Shown: positions 1-10,335 of the stretch, in pieces
Layout of the letters: each line of letters starts with the position of its first letter
How positions within the stretch are numbered: the stretch's first letter is position 1
Source: Begonia masoniana
Taxonomy: Eukaryota > Streptophyta > Magnoliopsida > Cucurbitales > Begoniaceae
Direction: 5' to 3'
DNA: 64,000 nt
NCBI GenBank assembly: GCA_022432975.1
Contig: CM039502.1
Coordinates: 9,529,151 to 9,593,150 of the forward strand
Program-made: the position numbers and the translations under genes
Notes under the pieces: model-generated
The model's database searches: none
Told to the model about the DNA's origin: nothing
The model's input: the letters and a program-made list of their open reading frames with translations, nothing else

Positions 1-1952
1 ACTCCGGTGAACTGCATAATCAATAAAGAATTATGAAAAAGTCCAACTTTCAGTGAGCTTCTGGTTAAAGAGTTGGAAATTACCTTGTTAAGGTTCCAGA
101 TCTTGAGCATGGTCAGGCCGTCGTGGAGAGGGTCTTGAAAGAGACAGTCGCGGGTGGGGAGGGCGTAGTATTGGCACCGGAGAATGGAGCCGTCGGGGAG
201 GACGAGGGTCTTAAGGAGGTCGAAATCATGCTTGCCGACCGAGTCACTGACATAGATAGGACCGCCGGATATGGCTCTAGAAGCAGCGTGAAAGGCGGCG
301 CAGGGGTGGGTCGACTGGAACATATCCCAATCTGGGTGGATGAAATTTCCCATCCACAAGCTGTTATAAGCGCAATGGACCATGTGACAGCCCTGCAGCC
401 AGAACGTACCGTTCGGGTCTCCCGACGGGTCCGTACACCAGAAGTCGTCGCCGACGCGGCCCAGAGATATGGCTTCTGTTCCGAGGAACATGAAATCGTT
501 GCAGTGCTCCATGCTTGCAATAACTCCATTCCCATCGAAATGCTTCTTCACTGAAGCTGTCAGCGCCTTGTAATACGCTTTCGCAAGCTCCACTCTTCCG
601 CCATACTTCTCACACACCATCTCCAGCAACTGCACAGAGTTCAGAAAATCAGAATATAAAATAAAAAGTTGGGTTTCAAAGCTTTGTCAAGAAAATACAC
701 TTGGCAGCACAGGACTTACATGGATGACGTCCACCTTAACGCCGTCAATCCCGACGGATTCCAACTGAGAATGGAGGCCTTCATACATCAGATCAACTTG
801 TTCCGGTGGGACCAACCCGACGCCATTGTTAACGATCTTGTCGACGGCGAGATCTTCCATCGTGATCTCCAGTCCAGGCGTCAGTTTTGGCATGACCACC
901 GTCGATTCCGGTAAGCCGGGGGCGTTGGGTCTTAGTCCTCCCCAATACCCACATAGAGCATGCCACACGTAGACATAGCCGACGCTCTTGAACTCCTCCT
1001 TCAAGTCCCTGATAAAGGCCTTCATGCCCTTAGCAGAGGCGCTTTTGGGATCTTCTTTAGGACTGATATAGTCTCTAAACTTGTAATTCTCTTCAAACTT
1101 CAAGAGCCTGCAAGGCATTTGTTCTCCTGCAACGGTCTGATTCATCCCTTCCTGGGTTATCAGATCTTCATCATGGCCGATAGATTGCCATCCATCGTCG
1201 ATCAAAACCATACCAGGTGGGCACCCACCATCGACCAGACATTTGACACCCTCTAAAACTCCACGGGGGTTCACCGTAAGATAGAATGCGTCCCAAGTGC
1301 ACCAACCAAATTTGTCCACGATAGGCGGGGGAGTTTTCTCCTCCAAAAGCTTGAAGGTCCCTAAATGGATCCTCATCACTTTCATGGCTTCCTTCACCAG
1401 GTTAAAAGGATCCTCTCCTGCGTGCAGATAAACCACGCTTCGGAACTTGTCGGCTGATACCTCCGTCGAGCCGCTCTCCACGCATACGTCGACGAAATCG
1501 TCCAAACCCGGCTGGAGGGAGGCGCGGAAAGACCCATCGATGATCGGAAGGAGAAGCACATAAGGACGACCGGAATCGGAATTCTCCAGAATCAGAATCT
1601 GGGTTTCGCTCTCGAGGTCTCGGCCATTGGAGCCGACCCAGTGGGTAGTCCACCAGACCTTGAACCTGAAAATGCTCATGAACCTAATATTACTCAGCTT
1701 GCCCAACGGGACGACGTGTCTGCTTCTCGGCTCAGCAGCTTGGAACCCCAAGAAGCAGCCCACGTTGGCGACGCACTTGTCAATTGAAGTATACGGAGAA
1801 GGATATGCTATGATGTTGTCAGGGACATTAGAGAGAATCAAATGGCCGTCTGCAAGTAAATCCGAACCGTCCAGTGTAATCGGCGACCGATTTCTTCCAT
1901 CGACGAGGCTAATAATTTCGGACCCATCATCTCGGCTTAAACTGGGAGCCAT
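1..1952 (-). CDS. RFS: Raffinose synthase (galactinol-sucrose galactosyltransferase), 3' part beyond window
   Basis: Transfers galactose from galactinol to sucrose to make raffinose, a cytosolic step in synthesis of raffinose-family oligosaccharides. Minus-strand exons: 720-1952, 84-629 and the first 11 bases of a third exon (1-11). Donors at 718-719 and 82-83 and acceptors at 630-632 and 12-14 are canonical. The start (1950-1952, MAPSLS...) follows family N-termini; the open frame continues upstream to 2150, but that extension is hydrophobic and unlike the family. Visible family motifs are FRFKVWWTTHWVG, DKFGWCTWDAFYLTV, VLIDDGWQSIGHD and DGVKVDVIH; the Asp in KVD (about residue 408) is the expected nucleophile of this GH36-like family. 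Exon 2 carries EHCNDFMFLGTEA and GRVGDDFWCTDPSG. About 597 residues are visible of a family that is usually near 780. Similarity to cucumber raffinose synthase is from memory. Confidence 0.95.
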
Positions 1953-4846
1953 TGACGGCGAACAAGAAGAAGAAAACGAGTCAATAAAAGGTAACAGAAG
2001 AAGGGCTACTCTGCGGTGCAATGAAGAAGACGAACAATGGTATTTATACACAGAAAAAAGGGCACGAAGGAGGAAAGAAGACGAAAAGAAACGAAGTGAT
2101 TGAAAGAATAAATGAAGATTCTTGATGATAATCAGAAAAGGAAGAAGCACTTTGCTGGATTCTCTAGTCTTCTGCGTCTGTTTCTGTGAATCAGAGCTGT
2201 TAAGGATAAACCGACAATCTGTTCAATTCGAGGTTTGCAGTTAAACGGAAGGAAGTGCCTCGTCTTATAGAGTCGGTCGAGGTAGCTTCATTAAATTGTC
2301 CTTGTCGACGAAAAACGAGAGGAAGCTTCAGAGTTCAAACGTTGCTTGTGGTTTTCTAATTTTTAATTATGGACACGTGGCATTTGGTAATCGTTTGCTT
2401 TATCCACTATTTAATTGTGATTATCGTGTCAAAGATTTGGCTGTTTTTCCGGTTGATAAGATCCAAAAATGTCAACTTTACATTAAATAACAAATAAATA
2501 AATGGTTTTTGAACAATTTGAAAATTGCAATTTTATAATTTGGTGATGGGTGCACTTTGTACCATGCAACAAAAAACTTAGATTCTCTTTTACCCTTTAT
2601 TCTTAGATTCCCTTTTACCCTTTATTCTACAAAACTTCGTCTCCATCTTGGCTTCGACTTCCTATGCGTGTGATTTGATGAACTGAGATTCTTTGATTCG
2701 ATCTTTAATGTCTTTTTATGTGTCTGATTTGATGAATTAGATTCTTTGATTCGATCTTTATTTTTTTACTCCTTTTACGTCTTTTTTATCAACACCTACA
2801 ATTTTGAATTTTGATGCTCTAGTTGCCGTATTTACATTTTATTACTACTATGTATTTTTATTTATCAATTAATGACGATTAAATGATGTAATTAATGACG
2901 ATTAAATAAGTATTAAAAAAATGAACAAAGAGTAAATATTACGAGAATTCCTTTCCATTTCTTTAGAAATTTCCGACCTTAAAGTCAGGAATACCCCCCT
3001 CTTCAACACGTGTCCTTCCTTCAGATAATGTGGGTCCCGCTAACCACCCATTAAAATATAGCCAGCGTGTTGTGTGCTGCTGGGTTGACAGCCGACCATT
3101 GCAACGCGTAACGTTTACATGCAAAAGTATGACTACGACCACCACCACTTTCTGTGGATCAGCTTGTTAAATCGAGAATGCCTCAGAGGTCGCCACTTGT
3201 CTTTTATTACCTAAAATACTATTTATATATTAAGTATTTAACATTTGAAAATATTAATTTATATTTCTCCAACCTTAGTGGTTGGGAACTTGGATATGGT
3301 GGGTCTTGGGTGTGCTACAACTACCAAACGGACAAAGCATTGGCGAACACGTGTGCAAATTGAACATTTTCTTGATTCTTCGTACCAACCGTGTGCGTGT
3401 TGTGCAATGGATGACTTAAATAAAATAAAGTAATTTTACTTATTTTTAATTCAAGTTATTAACTTAATCTGTAATTTTTTACTTCAATTAAGTTGATCGC
3501 GATCTATTGAATCTCTCTCTCTCTCAAGAATCTTGTTAACGTCCGTGACAATCTTTGACTCGGCCAATAACTTGTTTGCGAATCAAACAATTATTTTGAT
3601 CGAGTTCTCACCTTATCTCTTCGAAACGCTAACGTTATAGATTCTCTCTTCCTCTTGAGTTACGCACCGTCCATAGGACATTACTCCATGAAATTGAATA
3701 TTGACCAATAATTTTTACCACAATTTAAGGAACAATGTTGACTGAGCCGGTGGCCCCTTCTAAATGTTCGCTTCTCACTCCTTCAAATCAATATTGGACC
3801 CTTAACACATCTTCATCTCGTGGGACATGATAAAAAAAAAAAAAATAGAGTAAAGTACATTTGAGTTTTTAAATTTAAAATTGAAGAATAAGTATGTTTT
3901 TGAACTTTTTTTTTTTCGACAAATAACCCCCTGAACTTAAGAACATCAACAATTCAGTCATTGTAGTTAGGAAGGTCATCAAATAATTCACATTAATTCT
4001 CTATCAACCATTTTATAAAGAGAAACAAACAACTTTGGTTAGAACAATTTTGGCTATTTTAGCAAATTATGGGCGTTTGAGTTTTTCAATTCGCCTCTCT
4101 TTGAAAATCACTCAAAATGCCAAAACTATTCTTACAATAATTGTTTTTTTTTTAATAAAAGTTGTCCAAAAGAGAAGATCACGTCACAAAAACGTGATTT
4201 TTTTTTTTATGATTTTTGTAATAATAAATACTCAATGGCTGACGCCCTGAAATTAAAGAAATTATTTTTCTAAAAAAAAATTTGAATGCCTACTTACTCT
4301 TCACCTCTAATTTTAAGAATTAATATACACTTTATCCTAAAAAAACATTAATCGAAATAATATTTAGTTAACTTAACTTTCAATTTCCATATTCAAATTA
4401 GATTATTCATGTAACTGTAAATACTCTGATGATCCAATAAAACTCGTGTTATAATTTAGTTTTTACCCGTCACGCACTTGCTATTACTATGAAAGACCCT
4501 TAAAAGTTTTGATCTTTAGTATTTAAATTCATAAAAGTAATCTCAAAAATATGACTTTTTGAAAAATAACACTTTCCTACAACAAAAGAACTCGATGTTA
4601 GTGTCTTTCAGTTTGTAAAGACGACCTTCATCTCCAATTTTTTGACCAGAATGACTTACAGAAACTGTTTTAGAAAACAGTGGCTTTCGAGATGATTCCA
4701 TCATCTAATAATATGTCATCCATTAGACTACACAAATTAGCTTCTAAAACAAACCATAAACTGAAATTAAGCATCCTAAAACTTGGTTTACTAATAATCA
4801 GACAGCAGATCAATTACTACTAATCGTTTAAAGAAACTACGCCTAT
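1953..4846. other. Intergenic: raffinose synthase leader and promoter side, then AT-rich DNA
   Basis: Roughly 1953-2260 is likely 5' leader of the raffinose synthase gene. The rest is AT-rich intergenic DNA with short tandem duplications near 2579-2760. From about 3830 to 4250 it resembles one arm of the fold-back repeat at 11955-12422. No protein homology was recognised; the short ORFs at 2963-3433 and 4035-4250 look like chance. Confidence 0.6.
2579..2760. repeat. Two short tandem duplications upstream of raffinose synthase
   Basis: A 25-bp unit (TAGATTC, pyrimidine-rich centre, CCCTTTATTC) occurs twice in a row at 2579-2628. A roughly 36-bp unit beginning TGATTTGATGAA and ending GATTCGATCTTTA occurs at 2671-2707 and again at 2725-2760, a 54-bp period. 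Both lie 0.6-0.8 kb upstream of the start codon. Confidence 0.8.
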
Positions 4847-6022
4847 CTAATCCCATCGACAATTGCGAATGTCGTTGAATCTCAAAAATATATTTTCCTC
4901 TCCGTTATTCGTCTGAAAATAATAATCTCCGCCGCAGAATCCCGGCCAAGAAAGATCGGAGGGAGGAAGAAACGCCATGGCCGATGTAGATGCATAAGGC
5001 AGAGGCGGAAGCTCACTCGGCTGAGTGGGTGTATTTACAGCTATAGAATAATAGCCTATTTGTTGTATACAGCCGTCGTGCTCTGGCTGTTCAACACCGT
5101 TCTCCAACTTAGGCTTCATCGGAATATACTGAATTTGATTCGTTATACAGCCGTCATTGTTCAGAGGAAAGTTCGGCCAGGAAGCAATGGAGTTAGGAAG
5201 AGGGGGAAGTGAACTCCATTGCGAGGGTTGGCCTGCTGCTATAGAATAATAATCCATCTCTTTTAGACAGCAGGTGCGCTCAGGCTGCATGTGACCATTC
5301 TCCGATACAGGCCCCATCGGAAGATTTACTGCTATAGAATGAGTACCCGGCTCAGGCAGCGAATGGAATTTCTCCGACCGAACTATCTCCTCGGAAGGCT
5401 CCATTGGAAGATCATCAAATAGCTCAACGTTCAGAGGAAAGTCTGGCAGAAAAGGATTATCCAAATTTAGATTATCAATCCAATCCATCTTGCTTTGACC
5501 CGTTTGCAACCCATGAACAGTGAAATACTCATTCGTGATTTTTTCTTCTTCACTTGAGAAATCGATGATCGGGAGTTCATTGACCTGCGTCGTTTGGAGA
5601 GCAGTCATCCTCTCATCAACGGCTGCTGATTTCTTGTCCAGAACTTCCAGCAGGTCGAGAAGCTGCTCAAAGGAGAAGCAGTCGATCCGACTGTCCCACG
5701 ACGGAAACTCCGACTTCTCGCCGGCGGTCTCTTGCCGTTGGACGAGAACATTTGATGTACTGGCCATCGTGTTGCTCGATTTCTTAACTTCGAATTTTCT
5801 TATTATTCGTCTAACTTCGCCCAGATTTTCCGGCCATGTCTGCCACTGGTCATTCCTCTGGTTGACGGAAAGACAACCGCTGATGACGACGCAAACTTCA
5901 ACGTCGCATAAAACTGAAAGCTCGTAAGCTTTCTTGAACAGACACTTTTTTCTCCTCTCAAAAGTAAGCATTCGTGTCTTCTCATTATCAATCAACTGCA
6001 TATCCATCTTCCCAATCGGCAT
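4847..6022 (-). CDS. Type I MADS-box transcription factor, AGL82-like
   Basis: Single-exon nuclear DNA-binding protein of about 391 residues. The N-terminal MADS domain (residues about 5-50) shows KMDMQLIDNEKTRMLTFERR, then KKAYELSVLCDVEVCVVISG. After it comes WPENLGEVRRIIRKFE and a weakly coiled SWDSRIDCFSFEQLLDLLEV segment, an arrangement I associate with AGL82-type type I proteins. I chose the start at 6022 (MPIGKMD) because MADS domains normally begin two to four residues before this point; an upstream in-frame Met lies at 6055. There is no K-box or intron, as expected for type I. The domain is divergent (MPIG in place of the usual MGRxK start). The C-terminal half has an imperfect internal repeat around SIAV...LPPLP. 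Type I genes usually act in gametophyte or endosperm, but no target can be inferred here. Confidence 0.85.
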   Translation of the reverse strand: MPIGKMDMQLIDNEKTRMLTFERRKKCLFKKAYELSVLCDVEVCVVISGCLSVNQRNDQWQTWPENLGEVRRIIRKFEVKKSSNTMASTSNVLVQRQETAGEKSEFPSWDSRIDCFSFEQLLDLLEVLDKKSAAVDERMTALQTTQVNELPIIDFSSEEEKITNEYFTVHGLQTGQSKMDWIDNLNLDNPFLPDFPLNVELFDDLPMEPSEEIVRSEKFHSLPEPGTHSIAVNLPMGPVSENGHMQPERTCCLKEMDYYSIAAGQPSQWSSLPPLPNSIASWPNFPLNNDGCITNQIQYIPMKPKLENGVEQPEHDGCIQQIGYYSIAVNTPTQPSELPPLPYASTSAMAFLPPSDLSWPGFCGGDYYFQTNNGEENIFLRFNDIRNCRWD

Positions 6023-6435
6023 CTCCGACAAACTGCAAAATTGTAGCAAATTCATAAATTACTTTCCAACAAAACGGGAAAAAAAGCAGATAAAAGCATT
6101 GCCATATGAACTCACCAGCAGGTGCCGGAGTTTCTGGGTCTGAAAGAAGAAAGACAAAATCTGCGCAGAAAGAAGCTTTTCGATAGGGCGAGGAAGAACA
6201 CTCGCCAGTGTCCACTGATCTCCGATGCTAAACAGTCGAGAGGAACAAGAAAGGAGAGCTTAGAAAAGGAAACTTGGTCCAAATATTCTGGTGGGTCAAG
6301 CTGTAATTATATGCTGATTAGATAATTAATTTTCCTAATTTAAATATGTCTTAATCAGCATTTAATGTCCAACTTACTTTCTTGCTTGAGAAGTACGTTT
6401 GCCACGTGGATTATTCTTAGTGGCCAAAACATGTG

Positions 6436-6455
6436 CTCTCTCTCTCTCTCTCTCT
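6436..6455. repeat. CT microsatellite
   Basis: Ten uninterrupted CT dinucleotides in the region upstream of the MADS-box gene. Confidence 0.95.
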
Positions 6456-6590
6456 ACGGCGCTTCTCTTTTAGTCGTTGAATCCATCTATGAGACGAGGG
6501 TGTTATGACTAATCCGCGGAGTTTTTTTGGGTAAGAGCCTTCGACGTTCACGGACGACATGTCGTTTATCTCGATGACGAGAGAGTCAAT

Positions 6591-6972
6591 TAGGGGTGGA
6601 CGCAATCCAATTTCAATCAAAATCGATACCGTGAGATTCCGAGACTGGAACCGAAATCGACCACGTTTCACAGTTCTGTTCCAAATTATTAATTTTTTTT
6701 CAAAAAATTATTTATTTATTTTTACTATTTTAGGTCAAATTTTAAGAGCTTTGCTCAAGTTTGGGGCCAGTTTTATCAGGTATGAGCCGATTTTGGGTTG
6801 GATTTTAACCATTTTGGGGTGAGATTTTTGACTCACTGTTCAATTTGGTTTTCACAATTTTTAACCCCAAAATCGTAGACCTCGAGTCTTGAGAATTTAG
6901 AACTGAAACCGATTCTTTTGGTGGGCTAAATGAGAATTGAAACTGAGGTTAGGGTCCTTTTGCCCACCCCTA
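6591..6972. mobile_element. hAT-like MITE (382 bp)
   Basis: The left end reads TAGGGGTGGACGC and the right end TTGCCCACCCCTA, so the ends are inverted repeats of about 12 bp with one mismatch, of the TAGGGGTGGGCA type common in plant hAT elements. The interior has no ORF. The flanking 8-bp sequences (GAGTCAAT and GTTGGGAT) do not match, so the target-site duplication has decayed or the limits are slightly off. A related end, TAGGGGTGGGCGAGG, occurs near 40213 and 49681. Confidence 0.7.
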
Positions 6973-7601
6973 GTTGGGATTCCAACCTTTTTTCAAAGTT
7001 ATTCTTTTTGGGCATGTTTGAACCGTGTCTAATCAGGCACGTGGAAATCGAAAATGATGGGCGGTTAGTAAGTCAACGTCGGTCATTGAATTAAAACAAA
7101 ACAGCTGTTACTTAGCCTGCCATCTCACCGCTTGCCTAATCAATACGAGAGAAGAGTGTCCGACTTAGAGGTGAACAAGGGAGAGAGCTGTCATTATAGA
7201 AGAACATTTATTGAGGCTCCTGTTATGGACGGTCCTAGACATTATCTCTCTTCTAGGTGGCTGAAAATGATACCAACTAACCAACCAGAAACATGCTACA
7301 GAAAGGAGAAACTAAGATTTTCAGACACTACATCATCTAATTCAACCATAATTTTACACACGTGTTATAGAGTAAATAATCAAACATCATTTTTCATACA
7401 TTTTTGGCAAAACAACTCATCTCCAGTTTCTTGCTAAAAGCCCAGACATAGTTGAGGGAATGTACCTTAATCTGTCATGCTCTTGAGAGGTTTCCTGTTT
7501 GAAAACGGTGCAGGACGGCACGATTTTCATTGTATTGGTGACTGTTTCGGTCGGAAAGTCCGACGCTATTGTGTCAAAATTTGGGCAGAGAGATATCATC
7601 A

Positions 7602-10335
7602 CTACTTGCTTGAGGAGTTTCCACTTATTGAAGGTCCATCTGAACTGTGTGCACTGGAGGTTGTCGTGGTAGGGTAGGAAGATTCCAGTTTGGTGACATA
7701 AGATCTGACGGTTGAGCTTTGGTTGGGAATGTTGGGATTCAGAAATGGAGGTTGGCTTGGCTCACCAATTTTCTTTTCCCTGTTGATTAGCAATTCAAAT
7801 ATTTGAGCCATGGATGGTCTCAAGCCGGCTGCAGCTTGTGTGCACAACAGACCAATTTGAAGAACATCTTCAGCTTCTTTTGCGGAGAAATCGTCTCCCA
7901 AACACGGGTCGACAGCCTCTACCAATCTCTTCGATTTATACAGTTTCCAAACCTACAACCCGAACATAAAAATCTTAGTCTTTATCGTAAGAAATGAAGG
8001 AATGTATAAAAGTTTCAACTAACTTCAGCTTTTGAGGTGAAAATGGAGTTAAGAACAATGAGGATAGCTCACATTTAGTAGGAGAGGGCCAATCTCCTCT
8101 AAGAAGGCATTATTTCTTTTTCCACAAACAATCTCAAGAACCAACACTCCATAACTATAAACATCTGCTTTCTCGGTGAGTTGGCCTCGAACAAGATACT
8201 CAGGCGCCATGTAACCTCTATTGAACCACACAATGGTTGAGATATTTTGAATACAACCATAAAAATATTCATAATTGGAAATTTTATCTTACAGTGTTCC
8301 AGCAATTCCAGTGCTGAGATGAGTCATATCAGCTGAAAAACACCGAGCAAGGCCAAAGTCAGCGATTTTGGGATTGAGATTCTCATCAAGAAGAATATTG
8401 CTGCTCTTTATGTCCCTGTGAATTATTCTAACTCCACAACCTTCATGAAGATGAGCAAGCCCCTCGGCTGTTCCCACAATAACGTTCAATCTCTGCTTCC
8501 AGTTTAGAATCTGAACGTTGCACTTATCTGCATTAAAAAGAGAATTTGATAACCATTAAGAAGCAGAATTGCTAGTTTATGATTACTCAGAGACTTACAT
8601 AGAAAAATCTCAAGAAACCATGATGGCTAAAGTTCAAATCAGACAAAATAAATACACGAGAATTGAAATCATGTAAAGGGAAAAGAAGATTTACCAAAAA
8701 TGAACTGATCGAGGCTCCTGTTTGGGACATATTCATAAACTAGAAGACTCTCAGGACCTTCAATGCTGCAACCCAAAAGCTTGACAAGGTTCTTGTGTTG
8801 GATTCCACCGATCAAATTCACTTCATTGAAGAAGTCATCCACCCATTGCCTGGTATTGAATACTAATCTCTTTACAGCAACGATTTTCCCATCAGGAAGA
8901 GTCCCCTTAAACACAGAACCAGCTCCTCCTTGGCCTATCTTTCTTGAAGGGTTGAAATAATCCGTCGCTTTTTCCAGTGTTTCATATTTAAAATATAAAC
9001 TCGACTTGTTAATGGACATCGGAATTTTGATTTTGCTAATGAGGGCTGCAATAATAAAAAAAACAAATCAAACCGATGCCAATATGCAAAGCATTCGCTT
9101 AGTTCTTTCGTTGTAAAATAAATAATAAGAATTCATCTAAACACACCTTTTTTATCATTTGAATATCTTCTATAGGCTGCATAAGCAGCAACAGAAGACA
9201 GCATTAGAAAGGCAGCTGCAGCTAAAGCAATGGTAACTTTGAACCCTTTCCATGGAAGTTCTGAAGAGAGAACCAGAAACAAAGTTCAAAGCATAAATTT
9301 TGAAAGATAAGAAAAACAACTGGATGGCTAACTCTTTCTACCACTCATTTTCTGTTTGGAGAGCAGCAAATTGGAAGAAGCGATAGAAATCAAAGACCTA
9401 AGTCCTATATTTACATAAATTTCTGAAAAATTTCAACAAAAAATCACAACACAAAGAAATTGAACAGATGGTTTCCCAAATAAGAGCTTCAGATGGACGA
9501 AAGTCAGCTCAAACAAGTAAAACTTCCACCTAAAGAAAAAGAACTGCTCACCTTTTCCATCTTCTGCTGCATCTTTAGCATAAAACTTCTCGGTAGAATA
9601 CTTCAAATAGCACCCAGCATTCAACGCTCTCCCTTCCCTATTAGGTGTACAATTTTTTACCTCACTAGCAGCCTTTTCCAAGCAAGCTCTGCATCCATCG
9701 CGATCGAGAGTTTCCCAACACTGCGCTAACGCATAAACCCCATCCACCTCCTTCACTCCAAAATGTCCATTTGTGAGCGCGACTTCCGTTACATTACCAA
9801 CCACGAATCCAACATTCTTCACAAAGTTCGAAATTTCATTTTGACCAACAATTTGCCCATAGCTGGAGGTGCAATTCACTGCATCCTTAACAGAATCTGT
9901 AGACTCGTGGTAGAAACTGTAATTATCGTAGCGAAGGAAGCAACCGTCGAGAAATAAACGACCGGCCATAGCCGGTAGGCATCTAGGGAGCCTGGTGCGA
10001 CTAGCGGCGTAGCAGAGGAGGCAGTCAGTGTGAACGAGATCCTCGAAGCATTGAGCCAGGGCAAAAATAGGAGGAGTGGAGTTGACAGAGTGGGTTGCCC
10101 AACTCTGATTGGTTATGATCTGGGAAATGCCATCCATCTCCTCGACGAAGCTTGGGATTATGGTGATATTCGTCCTATCTTTACCACAGAACAGACCCGC
10201 TTCGGAGATTCGCGGATCGGAGAGACAAGGAGAGAGTAAAAGCAAGAAGACGAGGAAGAAGAAGAAAAACATCAACTTCGAATCTCTGAAATTGAAAATC
10301 AAAGAACGCAAAGAGATCACTTCGGTTGCCGCCAT
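7602..10335 (-). CDS. Cysteine-rich receptor-like protein kinase (CRK3/CRK42-like)
   Basis: Plasma-membrane receptor kinase of 659 residues. Exons: 9552-10335, 9147-9260, 8695-9045, 8293-8527, 8073-8217, 7602-7952; total 1980 bp. A hydrophobic signal region (about 21-39) precedes two DUF26 domains. Their C-x8-C-x2-C motifs are C96/C105/C108 and C206/C215/C218. Exon 2 encodes the transmembrane helix ([19 protein letters not shown]). The kinase has GQGGAGSVF (from 337), VAVK (K358), HRDIKSSN (about 453), DFGLAR and GYMAPEY, so all catalytic residues are present. The C-terminus is Ser/Thr-rich. The exon pattern (DUF26s in exon 1, TM in exon 2, kinase split in four) is normal for CRKs. The family acts in redox, pathogen and stress signalling; the ligand is unknown. 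The first Met is used, but Met22 just before the poly-Phe stretch is a possible alternative start. Confidence 0.93.

Larger units (their letters stand above)
6023..7601. other. Intergenic DNA between MADS-box gene and CRK gene
   Basis: Contains the MADS-box gene promoter side, a CT microsatellite (6436-6455), a hAT-like MITE (6591-6972), and beyond about 7100 the downstream and 3' UTR side of the CRK gene. The ORFs at 6122-6822 and 7132-7437 have no recognisable protein signature. Confidence 0.55.

Noticed and set aside
1953..2150. N-terminal extension of raffinose synthase by 66 codons
   Set aside because: The frame is open, but the extension is a Phe/Ser/Leu-rich translation of a pyrimidine-rich leader and the family starts at MAPSLS.
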